Origin: Streptomyces sp. NBC_01716
GTDB taxonomy: Bacteria > Actinomycetota > Actinomycetes > Streptomycetales > Streptomycetaceae
Direction: 5' to 3'
Assembly (NCBI RefSeq): GCF_036248275.1
Contig: NZ_CP109181.1
Coordinates: forward strand, 5,146,001-5,210,000
Length of the DNA stretch: 64,000 nucleotides
Positions 55,663-64,000 of the stretch are shown in pieces (position 1 is the stretch's first letter; the number at the start of each line of letters is the position of its first letter). Below the pieces are notes generated by a model that saw nothing but the letters and a program-made list of their open reading frames with translations, was not told the origin of the DNA and did no database searches. The translations under genes were made by a program, and so were the position numbers.

Positions 55663-57909
55663 GTGGCCACGTTTCTTTACAGACTCGGACGGTTCGCCTT
55701 CCGGCGCCGAAATCTCGTCGCCTTCGTATGGGTGGTGCTGCTGGCACTCGCCGGCGTCGGCGCGGCGTCCGCGTCCACCGCGACATCGAGTTCCTTCTCC
55801 ATCCCGGGGACGGAGGCCCAGAAGGCCTTCGACCTGCTGGAAGAGCGCTTCCCCGGCGGCAGCGCCGACGGGGCCACCGCCCGGGTCGTCTTCAAGGCGC
55901 CCGAGGGCGAGAAGATGACATCGGCCGCGAACAAGGCCGAGGTCGAGAAGATCGTCGACGAGCTGCCCGCCGGCTCGGACCAGGTCGCCCGGGTCGCCGA
56001 CCCGTACACCGCGAAGGCCGTCTCGCAGGACGGTTCGACGGCGTACGTCTCGGTCACCTACAAGGTCAACTCGATGGAGCTGACCGAGGAGACACGTACG
56101 GCGCTGGAGGAGACGGGGGCCGAGGCGCGGGAGGCCGGCCTCACCGTCGAGATCGGCGGTGACGCGCTCCAGGCGGCGCCGGAGACGGGAGCCACCGAGG
56201 TCATCGGCATCGCCGTGGCGGCGGTCGTGCTCGTGATCACCTTCGGCTCACTGATCGCCGCGGGACTGCCGCTGCTCACCGCCCTCATCGGCGTGGGAAT
56301 CGGTGTGTCGACCATCACCGCGCTGGCGAGCGTGATGGATCTCGGCTCCACCACCAGCATTCTCGCGATGATGATCGGCCTCGCCGTCGGCATCGACTAC
56401 GCCCTGTTCATCGTCTCGCGTCACCGGGCGGAGCTCGCCGAGGGGCGGGAACCCGAGGAAGCCGCCGGACGGGCCGCGGGGACGGCCGGATCGGCCGTGG
56501 TCTTCGCCGGACTCACCGTTGTCATCGCGCTCGTCGGGCTCGCCGTCGTCAACATCCCGATGCTCACCAAGATGGGTGTCGCGGCGGCCGGAACGGTCGT
56601 CATCGCGGTCCTTGTCGCGCTCACGCTCGTCCCGGCCATGCTGGGCTTCGCGGGCAAGCGGGTCCACGGCAAGAAGCTGCGGACGAAGATGGCCCGCGAG
56701 CAGGCGGTCTCGGCCGACGGCGGGGCGGCAGAGGGCAAGCCCAACATGGGCACCCGCTGGGCCCGTTTCGTCCTGCGCCGCCCCGTCGCCGTACTCCTCG
56801 CCGGAGTCGTCGGCCTCGGCGTCATCGCCGTCCCGGCGACCCAGCTGGAGATGGGGCTGCCCGACGACGGATCGCAGCCGACGAGCACCACGCAGCGCAA
56901 GGCGTACGACCTCCTGTCGGACGGTTTCGGGCCCGGCTTCAACGGCCCGCTGATGGTCGTCGTCGACGGCAAGGGCGACGACAACGCCAAGGAGACCGCC
57001 GCGGAGGTCACCGCGGCCGTGGAGGACCTGAAGGGCGTCGCCGCCGTCACCCCGGCCAGCTACAACAAGGCCGGCGACACGGCGACGATCACGGTCGTCC
57101 CGAAGGACCGCCCCTCGTCGGTGGAGACGGAGAACCTGGTCCACACCATCCGCGAGGCCGGCGGTGAGATCGCCGCCGACAGCGAGGCGAAGGTGCTGGT
57201 CACCGGTGCCACCGCGATGAACACCGACTTCTCCGAGAAGATGAACGACGCGCTCCTGCCGTATCTCGCGCTCGTTGTGGGTCTGGCGTTCCTGCTGCTG
57301 ATGCTCGTCTTCCGGTCGGTCCTGGTGCCCCTCAAGGCGGCGCTCGGGTTCCTGCTGTCGGTCGTAGCGGCGCTCGGCGCTGTGGTCGCGGTCTTCCAGT
57401 GGGGCTGGCTCGCCAGTCTGTTCGGTGTGGAGCAGACCGGTCCGGTCATGTCGATGATGCCGATCTTCATGGTCGGTGTGGTCTTCGGTCTCGCGATGGA
57501 CTACGAGGTCTTCCTGGTGACGCGGATGCGTGAGGCGTACGTCCACGGGGAGCGGCCCGGCCAGGCGATCACCACCGGCTTCCGGCACGGGGCGCGGGTC
57601 GTCACCGCCGCCGCGGTGATCATGATGGCGGTCTTCGCGGGCTTCATCGGATCCAGCGAGTCCATGGTCAAGATGATCGGCTTCTCGCTGGCGATCGCCG
57701 TCTTCTTCGACGCGTTCGTCGTCCGGATGGCGATCGTGCCGGCGGTGCTCGCGCTGCTCGGCACCAAGGCGTGGTGGCTGCCGCGCTGGCTCGACCGGCT
57801 GCTGCCGAACGTCGACGTGGAGGGCGAGCAGCTGCGGAAGATGCTGGAGAAGGAGCCGGCCGGTGCGGGCGGGGACGCCGGGCCGGAGAAGGAGCTCGTG
57901 CGGGTCTGA
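55663..57909 (+). CDS. MMPL family RND transporter
   Basis: A 748-residue exporter with two six-helix RND/MMPL modules. GTG 55663 with GGGAG 8 bases upstream. TM1 RRNLVAFVWVVLLALAGVGAA is followed by an extracytoplasmic domain; the TM4-6 region has MIGLAVGIDYALFIVSRHRAEL, typical of MMPL proton relay. The second module repeats the pattern with IFMVGVVFGLAMDYEVFLVTRMREAYVHG. Substrates are usually lipids, siderophores or toxic amphiphiles. Probably controlled by the TetR protein just upstream. Confidence 0.93.
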   Translation: MATFLYRLGRFAFRRRNLVAFVWVVLLALAGVGAASASTATSSSFSIPGTEAQKAFDLLEERFPGGSADGATARVVFKAPEGEKMTSAANKAEVEKIVDELPAGSDQVARVADPYTAKAVSQDGSTAYVSVTYKVNSMELTEETRTALEETGAEAREAGLTVEIGGDALQAAPETGATEVIGIAVAAVVLVITFGSLIAAGLPLLTALIGVGIGVSTITALASVMDLGSTTSILAMMIGLAVGIDYALFIVSRHRAELAEGREPEEAAGRAAGTAGSAVVFAGLTVVIALVGLAVVNIPMLTKMGVAAAGTVVIAVLVALTLVPAMLGFAGKRVHGKKLRTKMAREQAVSADGGAAEGKPNMGTRWARFVLRRPVAVLLAGVVGLGVIAVPATQLEMGLPDDGSQPTSTTQRKAYDLLSDGFGPGFNGPLMVVVDGKGDDNAKETAAEVTAAVEDLKGVAAVTPASYNKAGDTATITVVPKDRPSSVETENLVHTIREAGGEIAADSEAKVLVTGATAMNTDFSEKMNDALLPYLALVVGLAFLLLMLVFRSVLVPLKAALGFLLSVVAALGAVVAVFQWGWLASLFGVEQTGPVMSMMPIFMVGVVFGLAMDYEVFLVTRMREAYVHGERPGQAITTGFRHGARVVTAAAVIMMAVFAGFIGSSESMVKMIGFSLAIAVFFDAFVVRMAIVPAVLALLGTKAWWLPRWLDRLLPNVDVEGEQLRKMLEKEPAGAGGDAGPEKELVRV

Positions 57910-57916
57910 CGTACGG

Positions 57917-57965
57917 GAGCCGTGCGCCGGGCGGGGCCCTCGCGGGTCCGTCCGGGGCACGGCTC
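57917..57965. terminator. bidirectional terminator
   Basis: Nine-base outer arms GAGCCGTGC / GCACGGCTC with an inner GC-rich stem, between the convergent MMPL and SsgA-like genes. Confidence 0.8.
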
Positions 57966-58011
57966 ACGTGTGTCCGGTGTGCTGTGTGCTTCTGTGCGTG
58001 CCGGGTGCGGG

Positions 58012-58425
58012 TCAGCTGTGGTGCAGCAGACGGTCGAGACCGCGCTTCGCGCGCAGCGGATAGCGCTCCTCGCCGACCGGGACCGTCTGGTGCGTCAGCC
58101 GGAGGAACCGGCGCAGCGAGGACGTGTCGAACTGGGTCAGCGCCACCCCTTCCGGCGAGTGGAATTCGAGCATCGTCTGCGCCCTGCCGCACGGCCACAC
58201 GCGTACGTCGCCTTCGCCCGACGGCGTACGCAGGCCCGATTCGAGCAGCTGACGGGCGAAGGCCCACACCACTTCGGCGTCGTCACGGGACACCTCGGCG
58301 GGGAACGCGACGCGGACGGCGAGGGGGTCGGCGCTGTCATAGCGGAGGGTGACGGTCAGGCACCCGTGGTGGGGGGCGTCCGTGATGAGACGGACCTTGG
58401 CAGGCTGCTCGACGACGGCTGACAT
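58012..58425 (-). CDS. SsgA-like sporulation/cell-division regulator
   Basis: A 137-residue SsgA/SsgB-like protein (SALP), a family confined to sporulating actinobacteria that controls septum-site choice and peptidoglycan events. ATG 58425 has AGGAG 7 bases upstream. Family motifs: LTVTLRYDSADPLAVRVAFPAEVSRDDAEVVWAFARQLLESGLRTPSGEGDVRVWPCG, MLEFHSPEGVALTQFDTSSLRRFLRLTHQTVPVGEE. It is not the highly conserved SsgB itself, whose sequence differs. Divergent from the metal transporter operon. Confidence 0.92.
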   Translation of the reverse strand: MSAVVEQPAKVRLITDAPHHGCLTVTLRYDSADPLAVRVAFPAEVSRDDAEVVWAFARQLLESGLRTPSGEGDVRVWPCGRAQTMLEFHSPEGVALTQFDTSSLRRFLRLTHQTVPVGEERYPLRAKRGLDRLLHHS

Positions 58426-58556
58426 CGTTTCGCTCCTCTACGGCAGTCGCTTTACACCGAAAGATGCCTTTTGTCCCTTATTTAACTCCGAGTGTCCCGG
58501 AAAACTCAAACTTTCCGTGCCGTTCGGTGCCCGTACACCGGTTCGCATGGCACGCG

Positions 58557-58579
58557 CTCTTGCAACTCGTTCGCAAGAG
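58557..58579. promoter_or_regulatory. Nur-type nickel box
   Basis: CTCTTGC-N9-GCAAGAG, containing TTGCAA-N5-TCGCAA (58560-58576), one base from the Streptomyces Nur consensus tTGCaa-N5-ttGCAA as I know it. A possible -10 TATCTA follows at 58585-58590. Nur represses nickel uptake when nickel is plentiful. Confidence 0.75.
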
Positions 58580-58663
58580 AGGACTATCTATTCGAACGGC
58601 TCATTCCGAGCGGTTCATGTCTGAACGCCTGCCTGAACGCCTGCCCGGAAGCGGAGCCCGCCC

Positions 58664-59824
58664 ATGCATGTCCCCGACGGAATGATCAACCTGCCCGTGT
58701 CGGCCGCCGCCGGTGTCGTCGCCGCCGGAGCCGTGGCCGTCAGCCTGCGCGGCGCCCGCCGCGAACTGGGCGCAGGGCCGCTCGCCGAGGGCCATGGCGC
58801 CGAGCGCACCGCACCCCTCGCGGGCCTCGTCGCCGCCTTCATCTTCGCCGTGCAGATGCTGAACTTCCCGGTCGCGGCGGGCACCAGCGGGCATCTGCTC
58901 GGCGGGGCGCTCGCGGCGATACTCGTCGGCCCCTTCACCGGGGTCCTCTGTATCGCCGTCGTCCTGCTGATGCAGGGCATCCTCTTCGCCGACGGCGGTC
59001 TCACCGCGCTCGGCGTGAACATCACGGTCATGGGCGTCGTGACGGTGATCGTCTCGTACGGGATCTTCCGCGGCCTGCTCCGCGTCCTGCCGCGGGGGCG
59101 GCGCTCGGTGACCGTGTCCGCGTTCGTCGGCGCGCTGGTGTCCGTGCCGGCCGCCGCCGCGGCCTTCACCCTTCTCTACGCGATCGGCGGCACCACGGAC
59201 ATCCCGATCGGCAAGGTGTTCACCGCGATGGTCGGCGTGCACGTGCTCATCGGCATCGGCGAGGCGGCGATCACCGCGCTGACGGTCGGGGCGGTCATCG
59301 CCGTACGGCCGGACCTGGTCCACGGGGCGCGCGGGCTGGCCGCGCCGCTCAAGCTGCGGATCGACGGTGAGCTGGTGGACGCGCCTGCCGCCGCGCCCGC
59401 CGCCGCCCCGCAGGCCGCGCCGGTCGCCGCGCGCTCGCCGCGCGGGCTGCTGGTGGCCGGCCTCGGCACCGCCCTGCTGCTGGCCGGGGTCGTCTCCTTC
59501 TACGCCTCCGCCAGCCCCGACGGACTGGAGAAGGTCGCCGCCGACAAGGGCATCGACAAGAAGGTCGAGGAGCACGCCGCCGCGGACTCGCCGCTCGCCG
59601 ACTACGGCGTCGCGGACATCTCCGACGCCCGGCTCTCCGGCGGGCTCGCGGGTGTGATCGGCGTCGGCGCGACGGTCGTGGTCGGCAGCGGGATCTTCTA
59701 CGTGGTGCACCGGCGCCGTACGACGGGGAACACCCCGGCCTCGTCCGGCGCCGTCGGCTCGTCCGGCGCCGCCGGCTCCGGGCCCGCCGGCTCCGGGACT
59801 TCCGCGTCGCCCGAGCGGGCCTGA
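58664..59824 (+). CDS. cbiM: ECF metal transporter CbiM-CbiN fusion (substrate-binding component)
   Basis: A 386-residue membrane protein. The N-terminus is MHVPDGMI, the CbiM/NikM signature in which the free amine, His2 and nearby atoms bind Ni2+ or Co2+. Six to seven helices follow (FIFAVQMLNFPVAAGTSGHLLGGALAAILVGPFTG). The C-terminal third, after an Ala/Pro linker, is a CbiN/PDGLE domain with two helices around YASASPDGLEKVAADKGI. It starts a cbiMQO operon behind a Nur box, so nickel is the likely substrate. Ends in a Ser/Gly tail. Confidence 0.95.
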   Translation: MHVPDGMINLPVSAAAGVVAAGAVAVSLRGARRELGAGPLAEGHGAERTAPLAGLVAAFIFAVQMLNFPVAAGTSGHLLGGALAAILVGPFTGVLCIAVVLLMQGILFADGGLTALGVNITVMGVVTVIVSYGIFRGLLRVLPRGRRSVTVSAFVGALVSVPAAAAAFTLLYAIGGTTDIPIGKVFTAMVGVHVLIGIGEAAITALTVGAVIAVRPDLVHGARGLAAPLKLRIDGELVDAPAAAPAAAPQAAPVAARSPRGLLVAGLGTALLLAGVVSFYASASPDGLEKVAADKGIDKKVEEHAAADSPLADYGVADISDARLSGGLAGVIGVGATVVVGSGIFYVVHRRRTTGNTPASSGAVGSSGAAGSGPAGSGTSASPERA

Positions 59825-59825
59825 C

Positions 59826-60587
59826 ATGGGAGCCGGCCACGCCCACAAGCTCTACCGGCACGGCCACTCGCCGGTCCACGCGCTCCCGCCGCACTGCAAG
59901 CTCGCCGCCGTCCTGTGCTTCGTGCTCGTCGTGGTCTCCACACCGCGCGAGGCCGTATGGGCCTTCGGCCTGTACGCGGCGCTGCTCGCCGGCGTCGCGG
60001 CGCTCGCCCGCGTCCCGGCCGGCTTCCTGCTCCGCCGGATGCTGATCGAGGTCCCGTTCGTGGCCTTCGCGGTCCTCATGCCGTTCGTGGTCCCCGGCGA
60101 ACAGGTCCAGTTCCTCGGGCTCTCGCTGAGCGTCCCGGGCCTGTGGGGCGCCTGGAACGTGCTGGCCAAGGGGACGCTCGGGGTGGCCGCCTCCGTACTC
60201 CTCGCCTCCACCACCGAACTGCGCGCGCTGCTGCTCGGGCTGCAACGGCTGAGGCTGCCGCCGATGCTCGTCCAGATCGCGTCCTTCATGATCCGCTACG
60301 GCGACGTGATCACCGACGAGCTGCGGCGGATGTCGATCGCCCGCCGCTCACGCGGCTTCGAGGCGCGTGGCGTACGGCACTGGGGTGTGCTCGGCAAATC
60401 CGCCGGGGCGCTGTTCATCCGCTCCTACGAGCGCGGGGAGCGGGTGCACCTGGCGATGATGAGCCGCGGCTACACGGGCACGATGCCGGTCATCGACGAG
60501 ATGACCGCCTCCCGCGCGCAATGGACGTCCGCCGCCGCCCTCCCCCTCTCGGCGCTCGCGGTCTGTCTGCTTGGCTGGACCCTATGA
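59826..60587 (+). CDS. cbiQ: ECF transporter transmembrane protein CbiQ
   Basis: A 253-residue membrane protein, the scaffold (T component) that couples the ATPase to the metal-binding subunit. It begins GAGHAHKLYRHGHSPVHALPPHCKLAAVL and has five or six helices. The cytoplasmic coupling helices with Ala-Arg motifs are seen as SIARRSRGFEARG and HLAMMSRGYTGTMP. One base follows the previous stop, and its own stop overlaps the ATG of cbiO. Confidence 0.94.
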   Translation: MGAGHAHKLYRHGHSPVHALPPHCKLAAVLCFVLVVVSTPREAVWAFGLYAALLAGVAALARVPAGFLLRRMLIEVPFVAFAVLMPFVVPGEQVQFLGLSLSVPGLWGAWNVLAKGTLGVAASVLLASTTELRALLLGLQRLRLPPMLVQIASFMIRYGDVITDELRRMSIARRSRGFEARGVRHWGVLGKSAGALFIRSYERGERVHLAMMSRGYTGTMPVIDEMTASRAQWTSAAALPLSALAVCLLGWTL

Positions 60588-61354
60588 GCACGCAGTCCCA
60601 GGAGCAGTCGCCGCCGCCCTCTCTCGAAGTGCGGGGGCTCGCGTACGCGTACCCCGACGGCCACCAGGCGCTCTTCGGCGTCGACCTGACCGTCGGGCGC
60701 GGTGAGCGGGTCGCGCTGCTCGGGCCCAACGGCGCGGGCAAGACCACCCTCGTCCTGCACCTCAACGGCATCCACACGGCGGGCGCCGGGTCCGTCACCG
60801 TCGCGGGGCTGCCCGTCGCGAAGCGGAACCTCGCCGAGATCCGCCGCCGGGTCGGCATCGTCTTCCAGGACCCCGACGACCAGCTCTTCATGCCCACGGT
60901 GCGCGAGGACGTGGCCTTCGGCCCGGCGACCTCCGGGCTGCGCGGCGCGGAGCTGGAGGCCAGGGTCGTCGCCGCGCTCACCCAGGTCGGGATGGCCGAG
61001 TACGCGGACCGGCCGCCGCACCATCTCTCCTTCGGGCAGCGCCGCAGGGTCGCCGTCGCGACGGTCCTGGCGATGGAGCCGGAGATCCTCGTACTGGACG
61101 AGCCCTCGTCCAACCTCGACCCGGCGTCGCGCCGCGAACTCGCTGACATCCTGCGGGCGTTGGACGTCACCGTCCTGATGGTCACGCACGACCTGCCGTA
61201 CGCCCTGGAACTGTGCCCGCGCGCGGTGATCCTCAGCGAGGGCGTCATCGCGGCCGACGGGCCGACCGGGGACCTGCTCGGCGACGCGGAACTGATGGGT
61301 GCGCACCGGCTGGAGTTGCCGTTCGGTTTCAACCCCGCTTCGGTGACGCCCTGA
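60584..61354 (+). CDS. cbiO: ECF transporter ATPase CbiO
   Basis: A 256-residue ABC ATPase powering the metal importer. Walker A GPNGAGKTT (47-55), Q loop IVFQDPDDQLFMPTVREDVAFGP (typical of ECF ATPases), signature LSFGQRRRVAVATVLAMEPEILVLDEPSSNLDP with Walker B, and the switch His in MVTHDLPYALELC. ATG 60584 overlaps the cbiQ stop. A single ATPase gene is present, so it probably acts as a homodimer. Confidence 0.95.
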   Translation: MSTQSQEQSPPPSLEVRGLAYAYPDGHQALFGVDLTVGRGERVALLGPNGAGKTTLVLHLNGIHTAGAGSVTVAGLPVAKRNLAEIRRRVGIVFQDPDDQLFMPTVREDVAFGPATSGLRGAELEARVVAALTQVGMAEYADRPPHHLSFGQRRRVAVATVLAMEPEILVLDEPSSNLDPASRRELADILRALDVTVLMVTHDLPYALELCPRAVILSEGVIAADGPTGDLLGDAELMGAHRLELPFGFNPASVTP

Positions 61355-61399
61355 GGTCTGACCTCGCCGCGATGCGTGCACCATGGAGGTATGAGCGGG

Positions 61400-62593
61400 A
61401 TGGTAGGCGTCGCTGACGTCCAGGGCACGGTGGCCGCGGGCTTCGAACCCGTCAGGGACGCGTTCGTACGGAACTTCCAGGAACGCGGTGAGCGGGGCGC
61501 CGCCGTCGCCGTCTACCGGGACGGGCACAAGGTCGTCGACCTGTGGGCCGGCACACGCGACGTCGACGGCTCGGAGCCGTGGGCCGTCGACACTGCGCAG
61601 ATCGTCCACTCCGCGACGAAGGGCGTCGCCGCCGCCGTACCGCTTCTGCTGCACCAGCGCGGGCGGATCGATCTGGACGCGCCGGTGGGCACGTACTGGC
61701 CCGAGTTCAAGGCGGCCGGGAAGGAACGGGTGCTCGTACGGCACCTGTTGTCGCACCGCGCGGGCGTGCCCGTGCTCGACCGGCCGCTGAGCGTCGCGGA
61801 GGCGCTCGACGGCGAGTCGGGAGCGCACGCTCTGGCCGCGCAGCGGCCCTTGTGGGAGCCGGGCACCGATCACGGCTACCACGCGCACACGTACGGCTGG
61901 TTGATCGCCGAGCTGGTCAAGCGCGTCACCGGCCGGTCCATCGGCCGCTGGATGGCCGACGAGATCGCCCGCCCGCTCGGCCTGGACTTCTGGATAGGGC
62001 TGCCCGCCGAGGAAGCGCACCGGGTGGGCCGGACAGGGAAGATCGAGGAGCCCGCCGGGGCCGGCGGGGGGCTGCGGTTGCGCGCGAAGCGTTCGGTCAC
62101 GGAGGCGTACGACGACCCCGAATCGCTCACGCGGCGGGCGTTCGGCGCGATCGATCCGCCGCCGGACCTGAACAGCGCCGCCTACCGGGCCGCCGAACTG
62201 CCCGCGAGCGGCGGCATCTCCACCGCGCGTGCGCTGGCCCGCTGCTACGCGGCGATGATCGGCCGGGTGGACGGCCCCGGGCGCGGTTACCGGGGCGGGG
62301 AGCGGCTGTTCGCGCCGGCGACGCTGACCCTGGCCCGTACCGAGGAGTCGGCGGGCCCCGACCGGGTGCTGGTCGTCGGCACGCGCTTCGGACTCGGCTT
62401 CATGCTCCACGGCTCGGGCGCGCCGCTGCTGGGGCCGGGCTCTTTCGGACACCCGGGAAGCGGCGGTTCGCTCGGCTTCGCCGACCCCGAGTCGGGCATC
62501 GCCTTCGGCTATGTCACCAACGGCATGCGCAAGGGAGTCACGGCGGATCCCCGGGCACAGGCCCTGGTGCGAGCCGTCAGATCGGCCGCATGA
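61400..62593 (+). CDS. serine hydrolase (beta-lactamase/class C fold)
   Basis: About 397 residues of the beta-lactamase-related esterase family (EstB-type). ATG 61400 lies 10 bases after GGAGG; an ATG at 61391 is only 1 base from it. Motifs: AVAVYRDGHKVVDLWAGTRD, the nucleophile in IVHSATKGVAAAVPLLLHQRG (SxxK), YHAHTYGWLIAELVKRVTG (the YxN-type position), and a C-terminal FGHPGSGGSLGFADPESGIAFGYVTN. No signal peptide, so intracellular and probably an esterase rather than a resistance enzyme. Confidence 0.88.
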   Translation: MVGVADVQGTVAAGFEPVRDAFVRNFQERGERGAAVAVYRDGHKVVDLWAGTRDVDGSEPWAVDTAQIVHSATKGVAAAVPLLLHQRGRIDLDAPVGTYWPEFKAAGKERVLVRHLLSHRAGVPVLDRPLSVAEALDGESGAHALAAQRPLWEPGTDHGYHAHTYGWLIAELVKRVTGRSIGRWMADEIARPLGLDFWIGLPAEEAHRVGRTGKIEEPAGAGGGLRLRAKRSVTEAYDDPESLTRRAFGAIDPPPDLNSAAYRAAELPASGGISTARALARCYAAMIGRVDGPGRGYRGGERLFAPATLTLARTEESAGPDRVLVVGTRFGLGFMLHGSGAPLLGPGSFGHPGSGGSLGFADPESGIAFGYVTNGMRKGVTADPRAQALVRAVRSAA

Positions 62594-62600
62594 TCGGTGC

Positions 62601-63386
62601 ATGGAGCGATTCGAGGACCACGCCGCGCTGATCACGGGAGCCGGGCGGGGCATCGGCGAGGCGATCGCGCGGCGGCTGGCGGCCGAGGGCGCGCGGGTGC
62701 TGATCACGGACGTGGACGGTGAACGGGCGGCGCGGGCGGCGGAGTTGATCGACGGCGCGGTGCCGTACGGGTGCGACGTGGGCGACCGCGCGTCGGTGGA
62801 GGCGGCCGTGGCGTACGCCGTCGAGCGCTTCGGCTCGCTGGACGTCCTGGTCAACAACGCGTACTCCTGCACCCCGGACGCGCCGCTCTTCGAGGACGAG
62901 CCGGACGAACACTGGGCCCGCGACCTCGACCTGACCCTCACCGGTGCCTTCCGCTGCGCGCGGGCGGCGCTGCCCCACCTGGCGGCGTCGGGCCGGGGCG
63001 CGATCGTGAACATCGGCTCGGTCAACGGCGAGCGGGACTTCGGCAACCACGCCTACAGCGCGGCGAAGGCGGGCCTCGCGAGCCTGACCCGCACCCTGGC
63101 GGGCCACGCGGCCCCACGCGGGGTCCGCGTCAACCTCGTCGCACCCGGCACGATCCACACGGAGGGCTGGGCGGGCCGCGAGGCGGGCCTGGAACGCGCG
63201 GCACCGCACTACCCGATGGGCCGGGTGGGCCTGCCTGACGACGTCGCGTCGGCGGTGGCGTTCCTGGCGTCGTCGGACGCGGCCTGGATCACGGGGGTGT
63301 CGCTGCCGGTGGACGGGGGGATTCTGTCGGCGAACGTGGGGCTGCGGAAGGCGTTCGCGGGGGAGCCGGTGTCGGGGGAGCGATGA
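62601..63386 (+). CDS. short-chain dehydrogenase/reductase
   Basis: A 261-residue classical SDR. ATG 62601, eight bases after the previous stop. Cofactor site ALITGAGRGIGEAIARRLAAEGARVLITDVDGERA, VLVNNAY, catalytic Ser in GAIVNIGSVNGERDFGNHAYSAAKAGLASLTRTLAGHA with Tyr and Lys, then VNLVAPGTIHT and the C-terminal ASDDAAWITGVSLPVDGGI-like end. Asp at the end of beta-2 (TDVDGE) favours NAD(H). Likely cotranscribed with the serine hydrolase. Confidence 0.92.
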   Translation: MERFEDHAALITGAGRGIGEAIARRLAAEGARVLITDVDGERAARAAELIDGAVPYGCDVGDRASVEAAVAYAVERFGSLDVLVNNAYSCTPDAPLFEDEPDEHWARDLDLTLTGAFRCARAALPHLAASGRGAIVNIGSVNGERDFGNHAYSAAKAGLASLTRTLAGHAAPRGVRVNLVAPGTIHTEGWAGREAGLERAAPHYPMGRVGLPDDVASAVAFLASSDAAWITGVSLPVDGGILSANVGLRKAFAGEPVSGER

Positions 63387-63449
63387 GTTTCCGCGGGTGG
63401 CAGGGTCTCAACCGCGTATCTCCGGACCCCCAGGCAAGGACGGCCGCCC

Positions 63450-64000
63450 ATGGTCACCACCCGCACACTCGACGTCCCCGGCGCGCACCTCTCCTACGAA
63501 GCACGTGACTCGGGCCCCGTACTGGTGCTCACGGGCGCGCCCATGAACGCCGCGCACTTCGCTCCGCTGGCCGACGCGCTCGCGGATGAGTACACCGTCG
63601 TCACGCACGACCCCCGGGGCATCTCCGGCAGCACGCTGGACGACCCCACGCAGGACTCCACCCCCGAGCTGCGCGCCGACGACATCGCCGCGATCCTGGA
63701 CGACATCGGCGCCGATTCGGCCGATGTGTTCGGCAGCAGTGGCGGCGCGGTGACCGGCCTCGCCCTGGTCGCACGCCACCCGGCCCGGGTCCGGACACTC
63801 GTCGCGCACGAGCCGCCGGTGCTGGAGGTGCTGCCGGACGCGGCGGAGAGGCGAGCGGAGATGGACGACATCGTGGAGACGTTCCACCGGGAGGGTCTGG
63901 GCCCGGCGTTCGGGAAGTTCATGACCGTCTCCGGCATGGAGCCCGCCGCCGGCCCGCCCCCGGGCGAGCCCTCGGCCCAGGACCAGGCGGACGGAGCACG
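63450..64000 (+). CDS. alpha/beta hydrolase, 5' part
   Basis: The first 183 codons; the gene runs past the window. ATG 63450 gives VTTRTLDVPGAHLSYEARDSGPVLVLTGAPMNAAHFAPLADALA. DPRGISGSTLDDPTQDSTPE is the strand-4 motif, and the nucleophile elbow is VFGSSGGAVTGLALV (Ser). These place it in the alpha/beta hydrolase family; acid and base residues lie beyond the end. An ester or epoxide hydrolase role cannot be told apart. Confidence 0.88.
   Translation, partial: MVTTRTLDVPGAHLSYEARDSGPVLVLTGAPMNAAHFAPLADALADEYTVVTHDPRGISGSTLDDPTQDSTPELRADDIAAILDDIGADSADVFGSSGGAVTGLALVARHPARVRTLVAHEPPVLEVLPDAAERRAEMDDIVETFHREGLGPAFGKFMTVSGMEPAAGPPPGEPSAQDQADGA

Noticed and set aside
58426..58663. cobalamin riboswitch before cbiM
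   Set aside because: The gap is long enough, but I could not find the conserved B12-box bases or folded core; a Nur box explains control better.
61376..61399. upstream ATG starts for the serine hydrolase
   Set aside because: ATG 61376 has no ribosome site and ATG 61391 is 1 base from GGAGG; ATG 61400 is better spaced.

Overview
The window is very GC-rich, with C/G-dominated third codon positions and many GTG and TTG starts. It carries chaplins, rodlins, an SsgA-like protein, a SepX-like protein and a TTA codon, so it is almost certainly chromosomal DNA of a Streptomyces or a very close relative. There is no integrase, transposase, CRISPR array or large polyketide/peptide synthase. All functions below are read from the sequence and from family knowledge; no database search was run.

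Positions 1-18400 are housekeeping. They hold the end of a fructose PTS permease, a DUF6227 protein, a P1-type peptidase, MscL, a SAF-domain protein, MTA phosphorylase, an FmdB-type zinc ribbon with a serine-rich tail, an MFS exporter, a K+/H+ antiporter, a penicillin-acylase-like membrane-anchored hydrolase and 5-formyl-THF cyclo-ligase. Next comes the actinobacterial cluster galU - moeA/glp - moaC - mog - GNAT - sepX, followed by tRNA-Ala(CGC). The MoeA-like protein and SepX are probably a cell-division pair of the Glp/GLPR type.

Positions 18400-24000 hold an FAD oxidoreductase, a winged-helix (HTH_42/AlkZ-like) protein with an altered catalytic motif, a cytochrome P450, a DUF5949 protein, a small proline-rich protein and a VKOR-type disulfide-forming membrane protein.

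Positions 24158-45218 form an aerial-hypha surface locus. Two unknown secreted proteins and two short chaplins come first. A Wzx/Wzy-type exopolysaccharide operon follows (glycosyltransferase, polyprenyl glycosylphosphotransferase with an in-frame TTA codon, polymerase, flippase, NodB deacetylase, glycosyltransferase, Wzz-like protein, FemAB/BioF2-like acyltransferase). Then come a secreted GH26-like hydrolase, an ATP-grasp ligase with a flavoprotein, a long two-domain chaplin with an LATTG sorting signal, another short chaplin and three rodlins. The arrangement suggests a polysaccharide made together with the hydrophobic chaplin/rodlin coat, with bldA-dependent translation of the initiating enzyme.

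Positions 45300-64000 are accessory metabolism and transport. They include a GNAT, exonuclease III, a MerR regulator divergent from a Baeyer-Villiger-type monooxygenase/hydrolase/SDR operon with a clear operator, a tricorn-like protease, a TetR regulator with operator palindromes and an MMPL exporter. An SsgA-like protein follows, divergent from a CbiMN-CbiQ-CbiO metal importer whose promoter region carries a Nur-type nickel box. A serine-beta-lactamase-fold hydrolase, an SDR and a truncated alpha/beta hydrolase close the window.
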